Shown piece by piece: positions 1 to 8,176 of a stretch of DNA of 16,559 nt. Within the stretch, counting starts at the first letter, position 1, and each line of letters begins with the position of its first letter. The notes beneath the pieces were generated by a model. It saw nothing but the letters and a program-made list of their open reading frames with translations. It made no database searches and was not told where the DNA came from. The translations under genes were made by a program, and so were the position numbers. Source of the DNA: an uncultured Porphyromonadaceae bacterium. GTDB lineage: Bacteria > Bacteroidota > Bacteroidia > Bacteroidales > Muribaculaceae. Where the stretch lies: the NCBI GenBank assembly GCA_900552325.1, contig URZG01000019.1:1-16559 (forward strand). The letters are read 5' to 3'.

Positions 1-1023
1 GGTCTGGGGAAAAGCTACTCCGATGCCGTGACACTCCCCTACCACCGCCTCAAAGGCATGCGCTCGGTGGAGGCGGGCGATATCGTGGTGTTCAACTTCC
101 CTGCCGGCGACACGGTGATGACCCGTATGCAGAACCCCGACTATTACCAGCTGATCAACATACACGGCCGCGACTACGTGCTCAACAACCCCGGGATTTT
201 CGGCGAGAAGGTATGGCGCCCGGTCGACCGCCGCGAGAACTACGTGAAGCGCGCCGTGGGCCTCCCCGGCCAGCGCATCAAAATCGAAGGGGGCACGATC
301 TATATCGACGGCGAGGAGTTCCTCACGCCGGAATACGTGCAGTTCAACCACTTCTACCAGACCTCCGGAGGAGCGCTGACCGACGACGAGTTCGACGAAC
401 TCGGCATCTCGCCCGACGACCGCGAGATGGTGCCCGTGACAGCCGAGGATGTCGAACCCCTGCGTTCGCTCGGCTTCAAGGTGAACCCCGACGGCTCCAT
501 GCCGCCGATCTACCTCTCCCCCCTCACCGCCACGATGGTGAAGACGATGGAGGAGTCGCCCCGCTTCCACAAGGTGATGAAGCAGGAGCCTGCGCCCGAA
601 CAGATGCTCACCCTCTTCCCCGAAGCCCTCTCGCAGGGCTGGACACGCGCCGAATACGGCGGAGCCGAAGGGATCTGGATACCGAAAAAAGGTACGGCGC
701 TGAAGATAGACAAGACCGCCTGGGACATCTACGGCCGCACCATCCGCGTGTATGAGAACAATCCCACCGCCGAATGGCGCGACGGGCAGATGTATATCGA
801 CGGCAAGCCGGTGCCCTACTACACCTTCAAGATGGATTACTACTTCATGATGGGCGACAACCGCGACTGCTCGCTCGACTCCCGCTACTGGGGATTCGTG
901 CCCGAGGACCATATCGTGGGCACACCCTGGCGCGTGCTCATCTCCTTCGACAAGGATAAATCCCTGCTGCAGGGAGGTATACGCTGGAACCGCATCCTCC
1001 GCGACGCCAATCCCGACAAATGA
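1..1023 (+). CDS. lepB: Signal peptidase I (S26 family), 5'-truncated
   Basis: Membrane-bound serine protease that removes signal peptides from exported proteins at the outer face of the inner membrane. The reading frame is open from base 1, so the start codon, the membrane anchor and the catalytic serine box lie upstream of the window. Visible motifs are the lysine box YVKRAVGLPG (catalytic Lys from codon 83) and the MMGDNRDCSLDSRYWGFVP box near the end, followed by the VPEDHIVG strand. The roughly 200 residues between the two boxes are far longer than in E. coli LepB but usual for the second LepB paralogue of Bacteroidales. A GTG at 28 is not a plausible start because homology-like sequence continues before it. 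The stop overlaps the next gene by ATGA, and a LepB/WbqC pairing is common in Bacteroidales. Identification is firm. Confidence 0.93.
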   Translation, partial: GLGKSYSDAVTLPYHRLKGMRSVEAGDIVVFNFPAGDTVMTRMQNPDYYQLINIHGRDYVLNNPGIFGEKVWRPVDRRENYVKRAVGLPGQRIKIEGGTIYIDGEEFLTPEYVQFNHFYQTSGGALTDDEFDELGISPDDREMVPVTAEDVEPLRSLGFKVNPDGSMPPIYLSPLTATMVKTMEESPRFHKVMKQEPAPEQMLTLFPEALSQGWTRAEYGGAEGIWIPKKGTALKIDKTAWDIYGRTIRVYENNPTAEWRDGQMYIDGKPVPYYTFKMDYYFMMGDNRDCSLDSRYWGFVPEDHIVGTPWRVLISFDKDKSLLQGGIRWNRILRDANPDK

Positions 1024-1646
1024 TGGAAGAGAGCCGCCGGTGCATACACGGGGCGTTGTCGCTCCCCCCGCGCTACTACGGCTCCACGGCCTATTACGCT
1101 CTGGTGGCCTCGGCCCCGGCCTCGCGGATGGATTTCAACCTCCTCTACGACAAGCGCATGAAGGAGGCGCACCGCTGCGAGATCGCCGACAAGGAGGGCC
1201 GCGCGCGGCTCACCGCCTGCATCGGCAAGCCCCACGGCATAGAGCGCGCCACGTGGGCCGACGTGCCGCTGTCGCCCCACAACCGGTGGTGGCACACCCA
1301 CCGCGTGACCCTGGAATCGGCCTATGGCCGCACCCCCTTCTTTGAGTTTTATATCGACCGGTTCCTCCCCTTCCTGACCGACGTGGTGACCGACCGCTAC
1401 CCCACCCTGCGCGCCCTCGACGAAGCCATAGACGCCGAAATCCGCAGGATTTTACTCCTCCCGGCGGCCTCGGAGCGCTCGGAGATCTCTGAGCACTCCG
1501 AGCACTCAGATGCCCTCCCCTACTGGCAGGTGCGCGCCGACCGCCTGGGATTCATCGGCGGTCTGTCGGTGCTCGACCTCATCTTCAACCTCGGCCCCGA
1601 GGCCGCCCTCCACATCCGCCGCATGGCCAGCACCCTCCCGAATTGA
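1020..1646 (+). CDS. WbqC family protein
   Basis: 208-residue protein of the WbqC family, often found near polysaccharide or signal-peptidase genes; its biochemical role is not established. The start is ATG inside ATGATGG, overlapping the lepB stop by 4 bp, which implies translational coupling. Family-like features are the N-terminal LSLPPRYYGSTAYYALV segment, the central RWWHTHRVTLESAYGRTPFFEFY block (usual WbqC pattern: W-x-x-H-x-x-x-I-x-x-x-Y-x-x-x-P-F/Y-F-x-x-Y) and the C-terminal LGFIGGLSVLDLIFNLGPEA block. No signal peptide is seen, so it is probably cytoplasmic. Between the central and C-terminal blocks sits a hydrophilic stretch of Ser-Glu-His triplets encoded by a 9-bp tandem repeat; this looks like an expansion in a loop. 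Family call is good, function unknown. Confidence 0.82.
   Translation: MMEESRRCIHGALSLPPRYYGSTAYYALVASAPASRMDFNLLYDKRMKEAHRCEIADKEGRARLTACIGKPHGIERATWADVPLSPHNRWWHTHRVTLESAYGRTPFFEFYIDRFLPFLTDVVTDRYPTLRALDEAIDAEIRRILLLPAASERSEISEHSEHSDALPYWQVRADRLGFIGGLSVLDLIFNLGPEAALHIRRMASTLPN
1470..1514 (+). repeat. Diverged 9-bp tandem repeat inside the WbqC gene
   Basis: Four to five units of nine bases (TCGGAGCGC, TCGGAGATC, TCTGAGCAC, TCCGAGCAC, TCAGATGCC) lie in frame and encode SER-SEI-SEH-SEH-SD. Because the period is three codons, copy-number change would not shift the frame. The surrounding protein aligns to the family on either side, so this is read as a loop insertion. Confidence 0.75.
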
Positions 1647-1672
1647 AATACTCTCCCGATATGAATTCGGTG

Positions 1673-1703
1673 TTGCGGATATGGGATGAAATGAGTAACT
1701 TTG
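1673..1703 (+). promoter_or_regulatory. Bacteroidetes-type promoter for the 1729 operon
   Basis: TTG at 1673-1675, a 20-bp spacer, then TAACTTTG at 1696-1703, matching the Bacteroides primary sigma consensus (-33 TTTG/TTG, -7 TAnnTTTG). Transcription would start near 1708-1710, giving a leader of about 20 nt before the ATG at 1729. No Shine-Dalgarno sequence is visible, as is usual in Bacteroidetes. Confidence 0.8.
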
Positions 1704-1728
1704 CGAGATAACCAAAACATCATCGCTT

Positions 1729-3600
1729 ATGAAACAGTTTTTTACGCTTTTGATTGTCTCCATTCTGTCTCTATCGGCACCGGCTGTGAATGTGCGTGTG
1801 GATATCGATGACCCCGCACGTGTTGAATTACTTGTAAACGATGTGCTGCAGACCGGTGTTCATGCCGGACTGAATACGCTTGACGTAGAGTTTGCCTCGA
1901 CTGTAACGGTGGCGGCTACTGCGGGCAATATGCTGATCTCGGTGACGGAGGTAAACGGCGACTCTTCCTATGAGATGCAGATCAATGCCGAGGACGGACG
2001 CCAGTTCGCGCTCATCAATGTTTACAGTGACTACGGCGACACTTACGTGGTGGTTTCGGCACCGTCGGGTGATGTGCGCACCGCCACTCTTGGGCTGACG
2101 GTTGACAATCCGGGGGCGGTAAGCGCCGTGTTCCCTGCCACCGACCGCACACTGGAGCTCCATAACGGCCTCAACGAGGTGACATTCAACCCCGAGCAGG
2201 AAAAAACGATCAAACTTACCCCCACCGGAAAGGACTTCTATCAGGTGAAGAAGGGTGAGACGGTACTCCCGGCATCCTACAGCTACACTATCGACATTGC
2301 CGACGGCGACAATATCTCGGTGGAAGCCGATTACCCCGATATCGACTATAGTGTGACCTTCGAGCTGGCGGGCTTCGGCGCCGAGGATTTTATCACGGGT
2401 GTTGATGTCGACAACAAACCCGTGCAGGGGTGGATGGAGCCGGGCTTCACGGTAAAGAACGGCAGCGAGCTGAAAATCATCGGCGATACCCGCAATTACG
2501 AAGTCGTGGAGTTTCTGATCAACGGGCGCACGGCAACGTTCAGCAATCCCACCACGATACTTGTAACCGACAATGTGACATTGCAGCTGGAGGTGCGGCA
2601 GTATGCCTCCTTCCCCGTGACGGTGAATATCGACGACCCCTCGCGGGTGACCCTCTATAACGGTTATTATTACAACCACGACGTTGTTGAGCTGACGTCC
2701 GGGGACAATACCGTGACCGTGTCGCGCAACGCCCCGCGCATGGCCCTTGTACCCAACGAGGGGAGCTATGTGGTATCCGTGGCATATCCAGGCGAGGAAC
2801 TTCCCGTGGAGGATCTGCAGAAACCGGTCATCGACCTTAATCCCCTATATGACAACGATGTGATTACCATACGTACCGCTCCCATCGTTCGCGACGGGCA
2901 CGCGGCAATCTATCTCAGCGGGATGGCCGAAGGGGCTGAATACCTCACATTCACCCGCGCCGATACCTCGGAGCCTGTTGCGGAATTTACCGACGGCTAC
3001 CATCTCTTTGATTTCTTCGACCGCGACAACCCCTTCCGCGCAGGAACCGGAGGGCCTGTGGACGCCCATGTATATCTCAACGACGAACCTCTCGAGACGG
3101 AATATCCCGGCAGTTACGACTACTCCGTGACTTTCGATAACAACGATGTGCTTAAAGTGTTCTTCGGGGAGGCTCCGACACGCTACACCGTGACCATCGA
3201 CCGCGTGGACATGGCACTTATGGGCGCAGTACCCGAAATAATGGCCGACGCCAAGGTTACGCGCGACGAAATCCGCGAAGTGCCCCTGACAGACGCCACC
3301 ACGACCTTCACCGCCCTTGCCGGCACCTCGCTGCGCATAGTGCCTGACGAAGGAACTTTAATCCAGCTCCTTTCCGAGCACGGGGATATAGCCAAAGGGA
3401 TTTACACTACCACAGTGAACTCTGATCTCCATTTCGAGCTGATTCACGTCCTCGGCGCCATCGACGGCACTTTCGACGACAGCACCCCCACCGAGACCGG
3501 ACGCTTCGCTCCCGACGGACGCCGTCTCGACGCCCCGGTCCGCGGCATCAACATCATCAGGATGTCGGACGGCTCGAGCCGCAAGGCATTAATACGCTGA
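1729..3600 (+). CDS. Secreted protein of repeated beta-sandwich-like modules
   Basis: 623 residues with a short signal peptide (MKQFFTLLIVSILSLSAPAVN). No named family is recognised with certainty. At least three internal modules share a pattern V-x-[VI]-D-[DN]-P-x-x-V followed about 20 residues later by G-x-N-x-[VL]-[TD]-[FV]: near residues 21-75, 120-176 and 295-355. Further similar stretches occur near 206-260 and 486-550. They look like Ig-like or fibronectin-like beta domains. The C-terminus (GRFAPDGRRLDAPVRGINII, then RMSDG and basic residues) resembles the short C-terminal beta motif that ends many exported Bacteroidales proteins, sometimes linked to type IX secretion sorting. Location is probably periplasm or cell surface. 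It follows a strong promoter and stands 30 bp before the O-acetylation genes with no visible terminator between, so cotranscription is likely. Function unknown. Confidence 0.85.
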   Translation: MKQFFTLLIVSILSLSAPAVNVRVDIDDPARVELLVNDVLQTGVHAGLNTLDVEFASTVTVAATAGNMLISVTEVNGDSSYEMQINAEDGRQFALINVYSDYGDTYVVVSAPSGDVRTATLGLTVDNPGAVSAVFPATDRTLELHNGLNEVTFNPEQEKTIKLTPTGKDFYQVKKGETVLPASYSYTIDIADGDNISVEADYPDIDYSVTFELAGFGAEDFITGVDVDNKPVQGWMEPGFTVKNGSELKIIGDTRNYEVVEFLINGRTATFSNPTTILVTDNVTLQLEVRQYASFPVTVNIDDPSRVTLYNGYYYNHDVVELTSGDNTVTVSRNAPRMALVPNEGSYVVSVAYPGEELPVEDLQKPVIDLNPLYDNDVITIRTAPIVRDGHAAIYLSGMAEGAEYLTFTRADTSEPVAEFTDGYHLFDFFDRDNPFRAGTGGPVDAHVYLNDEPLETEYPGSYDYSVTFDNNDVLKVFFGEAPTRYTVTIDRVDMALMGAVPEIMADAKVTRDEIREVPLTDATTTFTALAGTSLRIVPDEGTLIQLLSEHGDIAKGIYTTTVNSDLHFELIHVLGAIDGTFDDSTPTETGRFAPDGRRLDAPVRGINIIRMSDGSSRKALIR

Positions 3601-3630
3601 CAACAACCCCGGTAAACCAATCACCCCAAC

Positions 3631-5085
3631 ATGAAAAAAGACACGAAAGACAGGGAAGCCCCCGGGCGGCTGCTCGCCATTCTGGCGACGGCCGTGGCCG
3701 TGGTGGCGGCCCTGTCGCTGGTGCCTTGGAGCCGTATCACAAACAGTTTTTTCAAGGACTACAACCTACTGGAGGATATTTCCGACGTCAAGACCGACAA
3801 AGGGGACGCCGACGAGACCGTTGACCCGGCGCTTCTGGCGGCTCAGAAAGAGGCCGAGGCCGAGATGAAGGCCATGGAGGACGCCGTGGCTGCCGGAGCC
3901 GAGATTCCCGACTCGCTGCTGCGCCCCGTGCAGCCCTCGCGGCGCGGCAACCTGGTTGTACTTGAGGACTATTCCCTTTCCGGCGACGGGCTGGCACGCT
4001 TCCGCACGGCCCTGACGCAGCGCGCCAAGCGCCCAGTGCGCGTGGCCGTGATAGGCGACTCCTACATCGAGGGTGACATCTACAGCAGAGATATACGCGA
4101 GAAGCTGCAGAGCCTCTACGGAGGTCGCGGCGTGGGGTATGTTACGCCACACAACATCGTGTCGGGCTTCCGGCCGTCGGTGCGCCAGAGCGACAGCGGC
4201 TGGGAGGACTTCGACCTGCGCAAGGATAACAGCGAAAACTGCCGATGGCTCTCCGGGCAGCGGTTCACCGGTGGCCCCGGGGCCACCGTGACCTGGCGCG
4301 CCGCCGATTCTCCCGAGCACGTAAAAGGCTGGAATACAGCTAAGATACTATTCAAATCCAACGGCTCGGGTGTGCTCGTCACCGATATGGGCACCGGCCC
4401 GCAGGAGCATCAGGTAAGCCCCTCGAAGGAGGTGCAGTGCATCTCGCTCAGCGGCGAGATGACCCGGCTGAGCCTCACAAACAAATCGGTGGGCGGCCTC
4501 ACCGTGCTTGGCATCTGGCTCAACGACGGGATGGGGGTGACGGTCGACAACATGTCGCTGCGCGGCAACTCCGGCATCACCCACCGCAACGTAAGCCCGG
4601 AACTTGCCCGCGACATGGCCCGCTTTGTGGACTATGACCTCATCATAGTGGAGTACGGCCTCAACGCCCTGACCTCCAAGCAGAAGGATTATTCCTACTA
4701 CGCCGGAATGATGGCCAAGGTGCTGGCCACCCTCAAGGAGAGCTATCCCAACGCCGACATCATAATGATGGGCGCGGGCGACCGCGGCCAGAAATCGGGC
4801 GCCGAGGTGCACTCCACCCCCACCCTGCCCTACATGGTCGACGCCCAGCGCAAGACGGCACGACGTGCCGGCGTGATGTTCTGGGACACACGCGAGGCCA
4901 TGGGGGGCGAGGACGCCATCGTGCGCTGGCGCAATGACAAGCTGGTGAATGCCGACTATATCCACATGAACTTCCAGGGGGGCGAGAAGATGGCGGGTCT
5001 CTTCGTGAGCGCCCTGCGCGATGCCCTCGGCACCGCCAAACGCGCCCCTACCCCCTCCGATACCGATAAGGAACACAAGAAATGA
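3631..5085 (+). CDS. Membrane-anchored SGNH/GDSL-like protein (O-acetylation module)
   Basis: 484 residues. An uncleaved N-terminal membrane segment (about residues 13-33, LLAILATAVAVVAALSLVPW) is followed by a charged, alanine/glutamate-rich linker (about 65-90), then an SGNH hydrolase-like domain. Catalytic landmarks visible: GDSY with Ser144, GLNA with Asn345 (replacing the usual G-x-N-D), and DYIH with Asp442 and His445. It should sit in the periplasm tethered to the inner membrane. In MBOAT-linked systems such as AlgI/AlgJ/AlgX or PatA/PatB, such SGNH proteins pass acetyl groups to a glycan, and that role is inferred here from the MBOAT gene two genes downstream. The stop overlaps the next start (ATGA). 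The Ser, Asn and Asp-x-x-His residues are kept, so it may be catalytically active. Hydrolase versus transferase cannot be settled from sequence. Confidence 0.82.
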   Translation: MKKDTKDREAPGRLLAILATAVAVVAALSLVPWSRITNSFFKDYNLLEDISDVKTDKGDADETVDPALLAAQKEAEAEMKAMEDAVAAGAEIPDSLLRPVQPSRRGNLVVLEDYSLSGDGLARFRTALTQRAKRPVRVAVIGDSYIEGDIYSRDIREKLQSLYGGRGVGYVTPHNIVSGFRPSVRQSDSGWEDFDLRKDNSENCRWLSGQRFTGGPGATVTWRAADSPEHVKGWNTAKILFKSNGSGVLVTDMGTGPQEHQVSPSKEVQCISLSGEMTRLSLTNKSVGGLTVLGIWLNDGMGVTVDNMSLRGNSGITHRNVSPELARDMARFVDYDLIIVEYGLNALTSKQKDYSYYAGMMAKVLATLKESYPNADIIMMGAGDRGQKSGAEVHSTPTLPYMVDAQRKTARRAGVMFWDTREAMGGEDAIVRWRNDKLVNADYIHMNFQGGEKMAGLFVSALRDALGTAKRAPTPSDTDKEHKK

Positions 5086-6380
5086 AAAAACTGCTACTGT
5101 CAACAATAATTTGCCTCGGTTCCGCAGCCTTCGCAACAGCCCAGAAGGCTCCTGCAGGAGCCGCCGTATGCCCCGACGACAACGACGCCGAGCTGCGTCT
5201 CAACCCGGAACTCGCGCCCGTTCCGGCACCGAAGTACGATGCCGTGAGCTACTCCCCATATCCTTTCGTCGCCACCGACTCAAACCACATAGCCCTCAAC
5301 GGCGCCGACTGGAGCGGGCTTTGCGCCAAGGCTGCCGACACCGGCAACAGGGCGCTGCGCATAGTGCTCCTTGGCGACTCACACATCCAGGCCGACGGCG
5401 CCACCTCCGTGACACGCCGCCTGCTCCAGAGCCGCTACGGGACCGCCGGACGCGGCCTGGTGACACCCCTGAAGCTCGTGGGGTCCAATCAGCCCGCCGA
5501 CTACCGGCTGACCTCCGCCACCCCTGGATGGGCCACGGCGCGCCTGATGAAACGCCCCTGGGCCTCCGACATGCTATTCACCGGAGTATCCGCCACCCCA
5601 CCCGCCGGCAAGTTCGACCTGCGTCTGGAGCTTACCGGCGTCTCCGCCGGCGAACGGTTCTCCACGGTCAGTCTCTACTACGGCGGGAAAAAACCGCAGC
5701 TTGAGGGAGTAACGACCCTCGCCGGTGAAAACATGGAGTTCACCGCCAACGACAACACCCCCGGGTGCCTTACGATAGCCTTAGACCGCCCCGAGGGTGG
5801 CTGTGAACTGCAGATGGCCTCGGAGGGTGACACCCGTATCGGCGGCCTGCGCCTGACGGGGGCCGATAGCGGCGTGGAATTTACCACGATAGGCAACAAC
5901 GGCGCCGCATTCCAGTCGTACCTCGGCCTGGAAACCGGCAAAGGCGTGGCCACGATGAACCCCGACCTCATTATCCTCGCCATGGGCGCCAACGACGCCT
6001 GGGGCAACATGACCGACCAGCAGTTCGTCAGTTCCGTGGACCGGCTCGTAAACGAGCTGCAGGAGGCCAATCCGGGGGCGCAGGTTCTGCTCACCACCCC
6101 CGCCGAAGCGCAGAAACGCCAGGGTAAGAAAGGGGGCTATGCACCCCATGCCAAAATAAAGCATTTCCGCGACCTGCTGCTACAGTACGGCCGCGACCAC
6201 AAGGTTGCCACCTGGGACTTCTACGAGATAGCCGGTGGTGACGGCTCATCGTACCCCTGGAACGAGGCCAAACTCTTCAGCCGCGACAAGATACACCTGT
6301 CGTGGGACGGCTACACACTCATGGGGCAGCTCCTCGGCGAAGCCCTCGCGGAGTCGCTCTCCAAACCCGACGAAAAATGA
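5082..6380 (+). CDS. Exported SGNH/GDSL-like protein (O-acetylation module)
   Basis: 432 residues with a cleavable signal peptide (MKKLLLSTIICLGSAAFATA, cut before QKAP). The SGNH motifs are canonical: GDSH with Ser100, GAND with Asn304, and DKIH with Asp402 and His405. It is a paralogue of the preceding gene product: both have the pattern R-[IV]-x-x-x-GDS-[HY]-I-[QE]-x-D, then LQS-x-YG and G-x-G-x-VTP, then GW about 20-25 residues later. Between the Ser and Asn boxes lies a beta-rich region (about 160-280) that may be a carbohydrate-binding insert, as in AlgX-like proteins; that is inference. It is translationally coupled on both sides (ATGA at both ends), placing it between the anchored paralogue and the MBOAT membrane protein. 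The likely role is final transfer or removal of acetyl groups on an exported glycan; the substrate is unknown. Confidence 0.83.
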   Translation: MKKLLLSTIICLGSAAFATAQKAPAGAAVCPDDNDAELRLNPELAPVPAPKYDAVSYSPYPFVATDSNHIALNGADWSGLCAKAADTGNRALRIVLLGDSHIQADGATSVTRRLLQSRYGTAGRGLVTPLKLVGSNQPADYRLTSATPGWATARLMKRPWASDMLFTGVSATPPAGKFDLRLELTGVSAGERFSTVSLYYGGKKPQLEGVTTLAGENMEFTANDNTPGCLTIALDRPEGGCELQMASEGDTRIGGLRLTGADSGVEFTTIGNNGAAFQSYLGLETGKGVATMNPDLIILAMGANDAWGNMTDQQFVSSVDRLVNELQEANPGAQVLLTTPAEAQKRQGKKGGYAPHAKIKHFRDLLLQYGRDHKVATWDFYEIAGGDGSSYPWNEAKLFSRDKIHLSWDGYTLMGQLLGEALAESLSKPDEK

Positions 6381-8011
6381 TACCAAACGAAACTGTCGAC
6401 CCCAACGAACCACAATCCCCGGCTGGTCGCCGCAGCATCACACGCTACCTGCTGCCCGCGCTCATGTGTCTGGGGCTCTTCGCGACAGGATGGCTCGGCG
6501 CCACCATAGCCCACCTCCTCCCCGAAAAAACCGGCTCGCTCAACTTTTCCATGCTCAAGGATGTGCTGTCCTACGACCCTGCGAGTCCGCTTCTCTTCAA
6601 CACGGGGCTTTTCATGCTCCTTTTCCTCGCCTTCATCGGAGTGTACACCCTCTGCGGGCGCTCGCGCGGCCTGCGCATGGGCGTGGAGATAGTCTTCTCA
6701 CTCTATTTCTACTGGAAATCGAGCGCCGAGTGCTGTTTCATACTGCTCGGCATCTGCCTGAGCGACTACTGGCTGGGACTGCTGATGGGGCGCACGGAGA
6801 ATCGCGCCGGGCGCCGGGCGCTGGTGTGGGCCAACGTGCTGATCAACGTGGGACTGCTGGTGTATTTCAAATACTTCAACCTCCTTTACCGTACTTTCGC
6901 CGATTTCACAGCGACCGACTTCGCACCCCTCGACATCATCCTCCCCGCGGGCATCTCCTTCTTCTCCTTCCGTTCGATAAGCTACATTGTGGACCTCTAC
7001 CGGCGCAAGATGGAACCGTGCCGTTCGCTGGGCGACTACGTGTTCTTCCTCACCTACTTCCCGCCACTGCTGGCCGGCCCGGTAGTGCGTGCCTACGACA
7101 TGCTGCCGCAGATACGCGAGAACCGCCCGGCCACCCGTGCCATGATTTCGGAAGGTATATTCCTGGTAATCTGCGGCCTGGTGAAGAAAGTGATTATCGC
7201 CGACTATATCTCGGGCAACTTCGTTGACCGCGTGTTCGACAACCCGGCGCTCTATTCCGGCTTCGAGAACCTGATGGGGGTGATCGGGTTCACAATCCAG
7301 ATCTACTGCGACTTCTCGGGCTATTCCGACATGGCTATCGGCCTGGCGCTGATGATGGGCTTCCGGTTCAAGGACAACTTCGACGCCCCCTTCAAGTCGC
7401 AGAATCCGAGCGACTTCTGGCGTCGCTGGCACATCTCGCTCTCCTCATGGCTCAGGGACTACATCTACATACCCCTCGGGGGGAACCGCCACGGCAAGGC
7501 GCGCCAATACCTCAACCTCACACTGACGATGCTCATCGGCGGCCTGTGGCACGGCGCATCGTGGATGTACCTGCTGTGGGGCGGCTACAACGGCGTGCTG
7601 CTTGCGGGCCACAAGATGCTGTCGAAGCGGTGGCACGCCCCCGCGCGACTCAAAGGGACACGGCTGCTGTCGGCGCTCAACATCACCCTGACAATGATGC
7701 TGATCATGGCCGGCATGATGATCTTCAAGGCCCACAGTGTGGGCGATATCTGGGTGATCTGCCGCCAGATCTTCACCGACTTCCGTCCGCAGGTCATTCC
7801 GTCGTTCGTGGAGGCTTACCTGCTGATAACGTGCCTGATAGTGGGTGCATACGTGATGCACTACCTGCCTCGTCGCCACACCGACGCGCTCAAGCGCCGC
7901 TTCGACGCCACTCCCCTGCTGTTGCAGGCCCTCATCCTGGCCATAGCCATCTTCATCATAATCCAGACCCGCCAGGCCGACCTGGTGCCGTTCGTCTACC
8001 TCCAATATTGA
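6377..8011 (+). CDS. MBOAT family O-acyltransferase (AlgI/PatA-like)
   Basis: Polytopic inner-membrane acyltransferase of 544 residues, thought to move acetyl groups from a cytoplasmic donor across the membrane to periplasmic partners. The ATG at 6377 (MIPNETVDPNE) is chosen because it forms an ATGA overlap with the previous stop and leads straight into the first membrane helix. An open frame extends upstream to 6302 but lacks family character. Diagnostic blocks: PAGISFFSFRSISYIVDLYR, YFPPLLAGPVVRA, FWRRWHISLSSWLRDYIYIP with His352, and GGLWHGASWMYLLWGGYNG with His392, the position of the conserved catalytic histidine of AlgI. Many hydrophobic helices are spread along the chain. Together with the two SGNH genes it forms a compact acetylation module. 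No glycosyltransferases lie beside it, so the acceptor (exopolysaccharide, peptidoglycan or other) cannot be named. Confidence 0.93.
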   Translation: MIPNETVDPNEPQSPAGRRSITRYLLPALMCLGLFATGWLGATIAHLLPEKTGSLNFSMLKDVLSYDPASPLLFNTGLFMLLFLAFIGVYTLCGRSRGLRMGVEIVFSLYFYWKSSAECCFILLGICLSDYWLGLLMGRTENRAGRRALVWANVLINVGLLVYFKYFNLLYRTFADFTATDFAPLDIILPAGISFFSFRSISYIVDLYRRKMEPCRSLGDYVFFLTYFPPLLAGPVVRAYDMLPQIRENRPATRAMISEGIFLVICGLVKKVIIADYISGNFVDRVFDNPALYSGFENLMGVIGFTIQIYCDFSGYSDMAIGLALMMGFRFKDNFDAPFKSQNPSDFWRRWHISLSSWLRDYIYIPLGGNRHGKARQYLNLTLTMLIGGLWHGASWMYLLWGGYNGVLLAGHKMLSKRWHAPARLKGTRLLSALNITLTMMLIMAGMMIFKAHSVGDIWVICRQIFTDFRPQVIPSFVEAYLLITCLIVGAYVMHYLPRRHTDALKRRFDATPLLLQALILAIAIFIIIQTRQADLVPFVYLQY

Positions 8012-8016
8012 GTGAA

Positions 8017-8070
8017 TCTTATAAGTCTTATAAGTCTTATAAGTCTTATAAATCTTATAAGTTTTATAAG
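8017..8070 (+). repeat. Six-copy 9-bp palindromic tandem array
   Basis: Units TCTTATAAG x3, TCTTATAAA, TCTTATAAG, TTTTATAAG, in perfect register. Each unit contains the 8-bp palindrome CTTATAAG. It begins 5 bp after the MBOAT stop codon and is strongly AT-rich compared with the gene. It could be a copy-number-variable tract; no function is known to me. Confidence 0.95.
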
Positions 8071-8176
8071 CTGCGAGATACCGAAAAGTTGGTATCGCCC
8101 GGCGGAGGTATGCGGAGGCTATACCCAAATATAGGTATTTTGCTCTATGGATTAACGAGTTATGAAAATTTTGGCG

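Noticed and set aside
1654..1686. Imperfect inverted repeat TCCCGATAT / ATATGGGA around the -33 element
   Set aside because: It needs a bulge and has a 16-nt loop; too weak to call a terminator or operator.
1828..2679. Long open frame on the minus strand (283 codons) inside the secreted module protein gene
   Set aside because: It lies fully antisense to a gene with a signal peptide and repeated modules, its translation is rich in His, Arg and Val without motifs, and it has no promoter; a GC-driven shadow.
4348..5136. Long minus-strand open frame (262 codons) across the end of the first SGNH gene
   Set aside because: Antisense to SGNH motifs in the plus frame, and its His/Gly/Val-rich translation is typical of codon-position shadows.
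6302..6376. Upstream extension of the MBOAT frame
   Set aside because: It would overlap the SGNH gene by about 80 bp and adds no family-like sequence; the ATGA start at 6377 is better.
8017..8070. CRISPR array
   Set aside because: The units are contiguous 9-mers without spacers and no cas genes are present.
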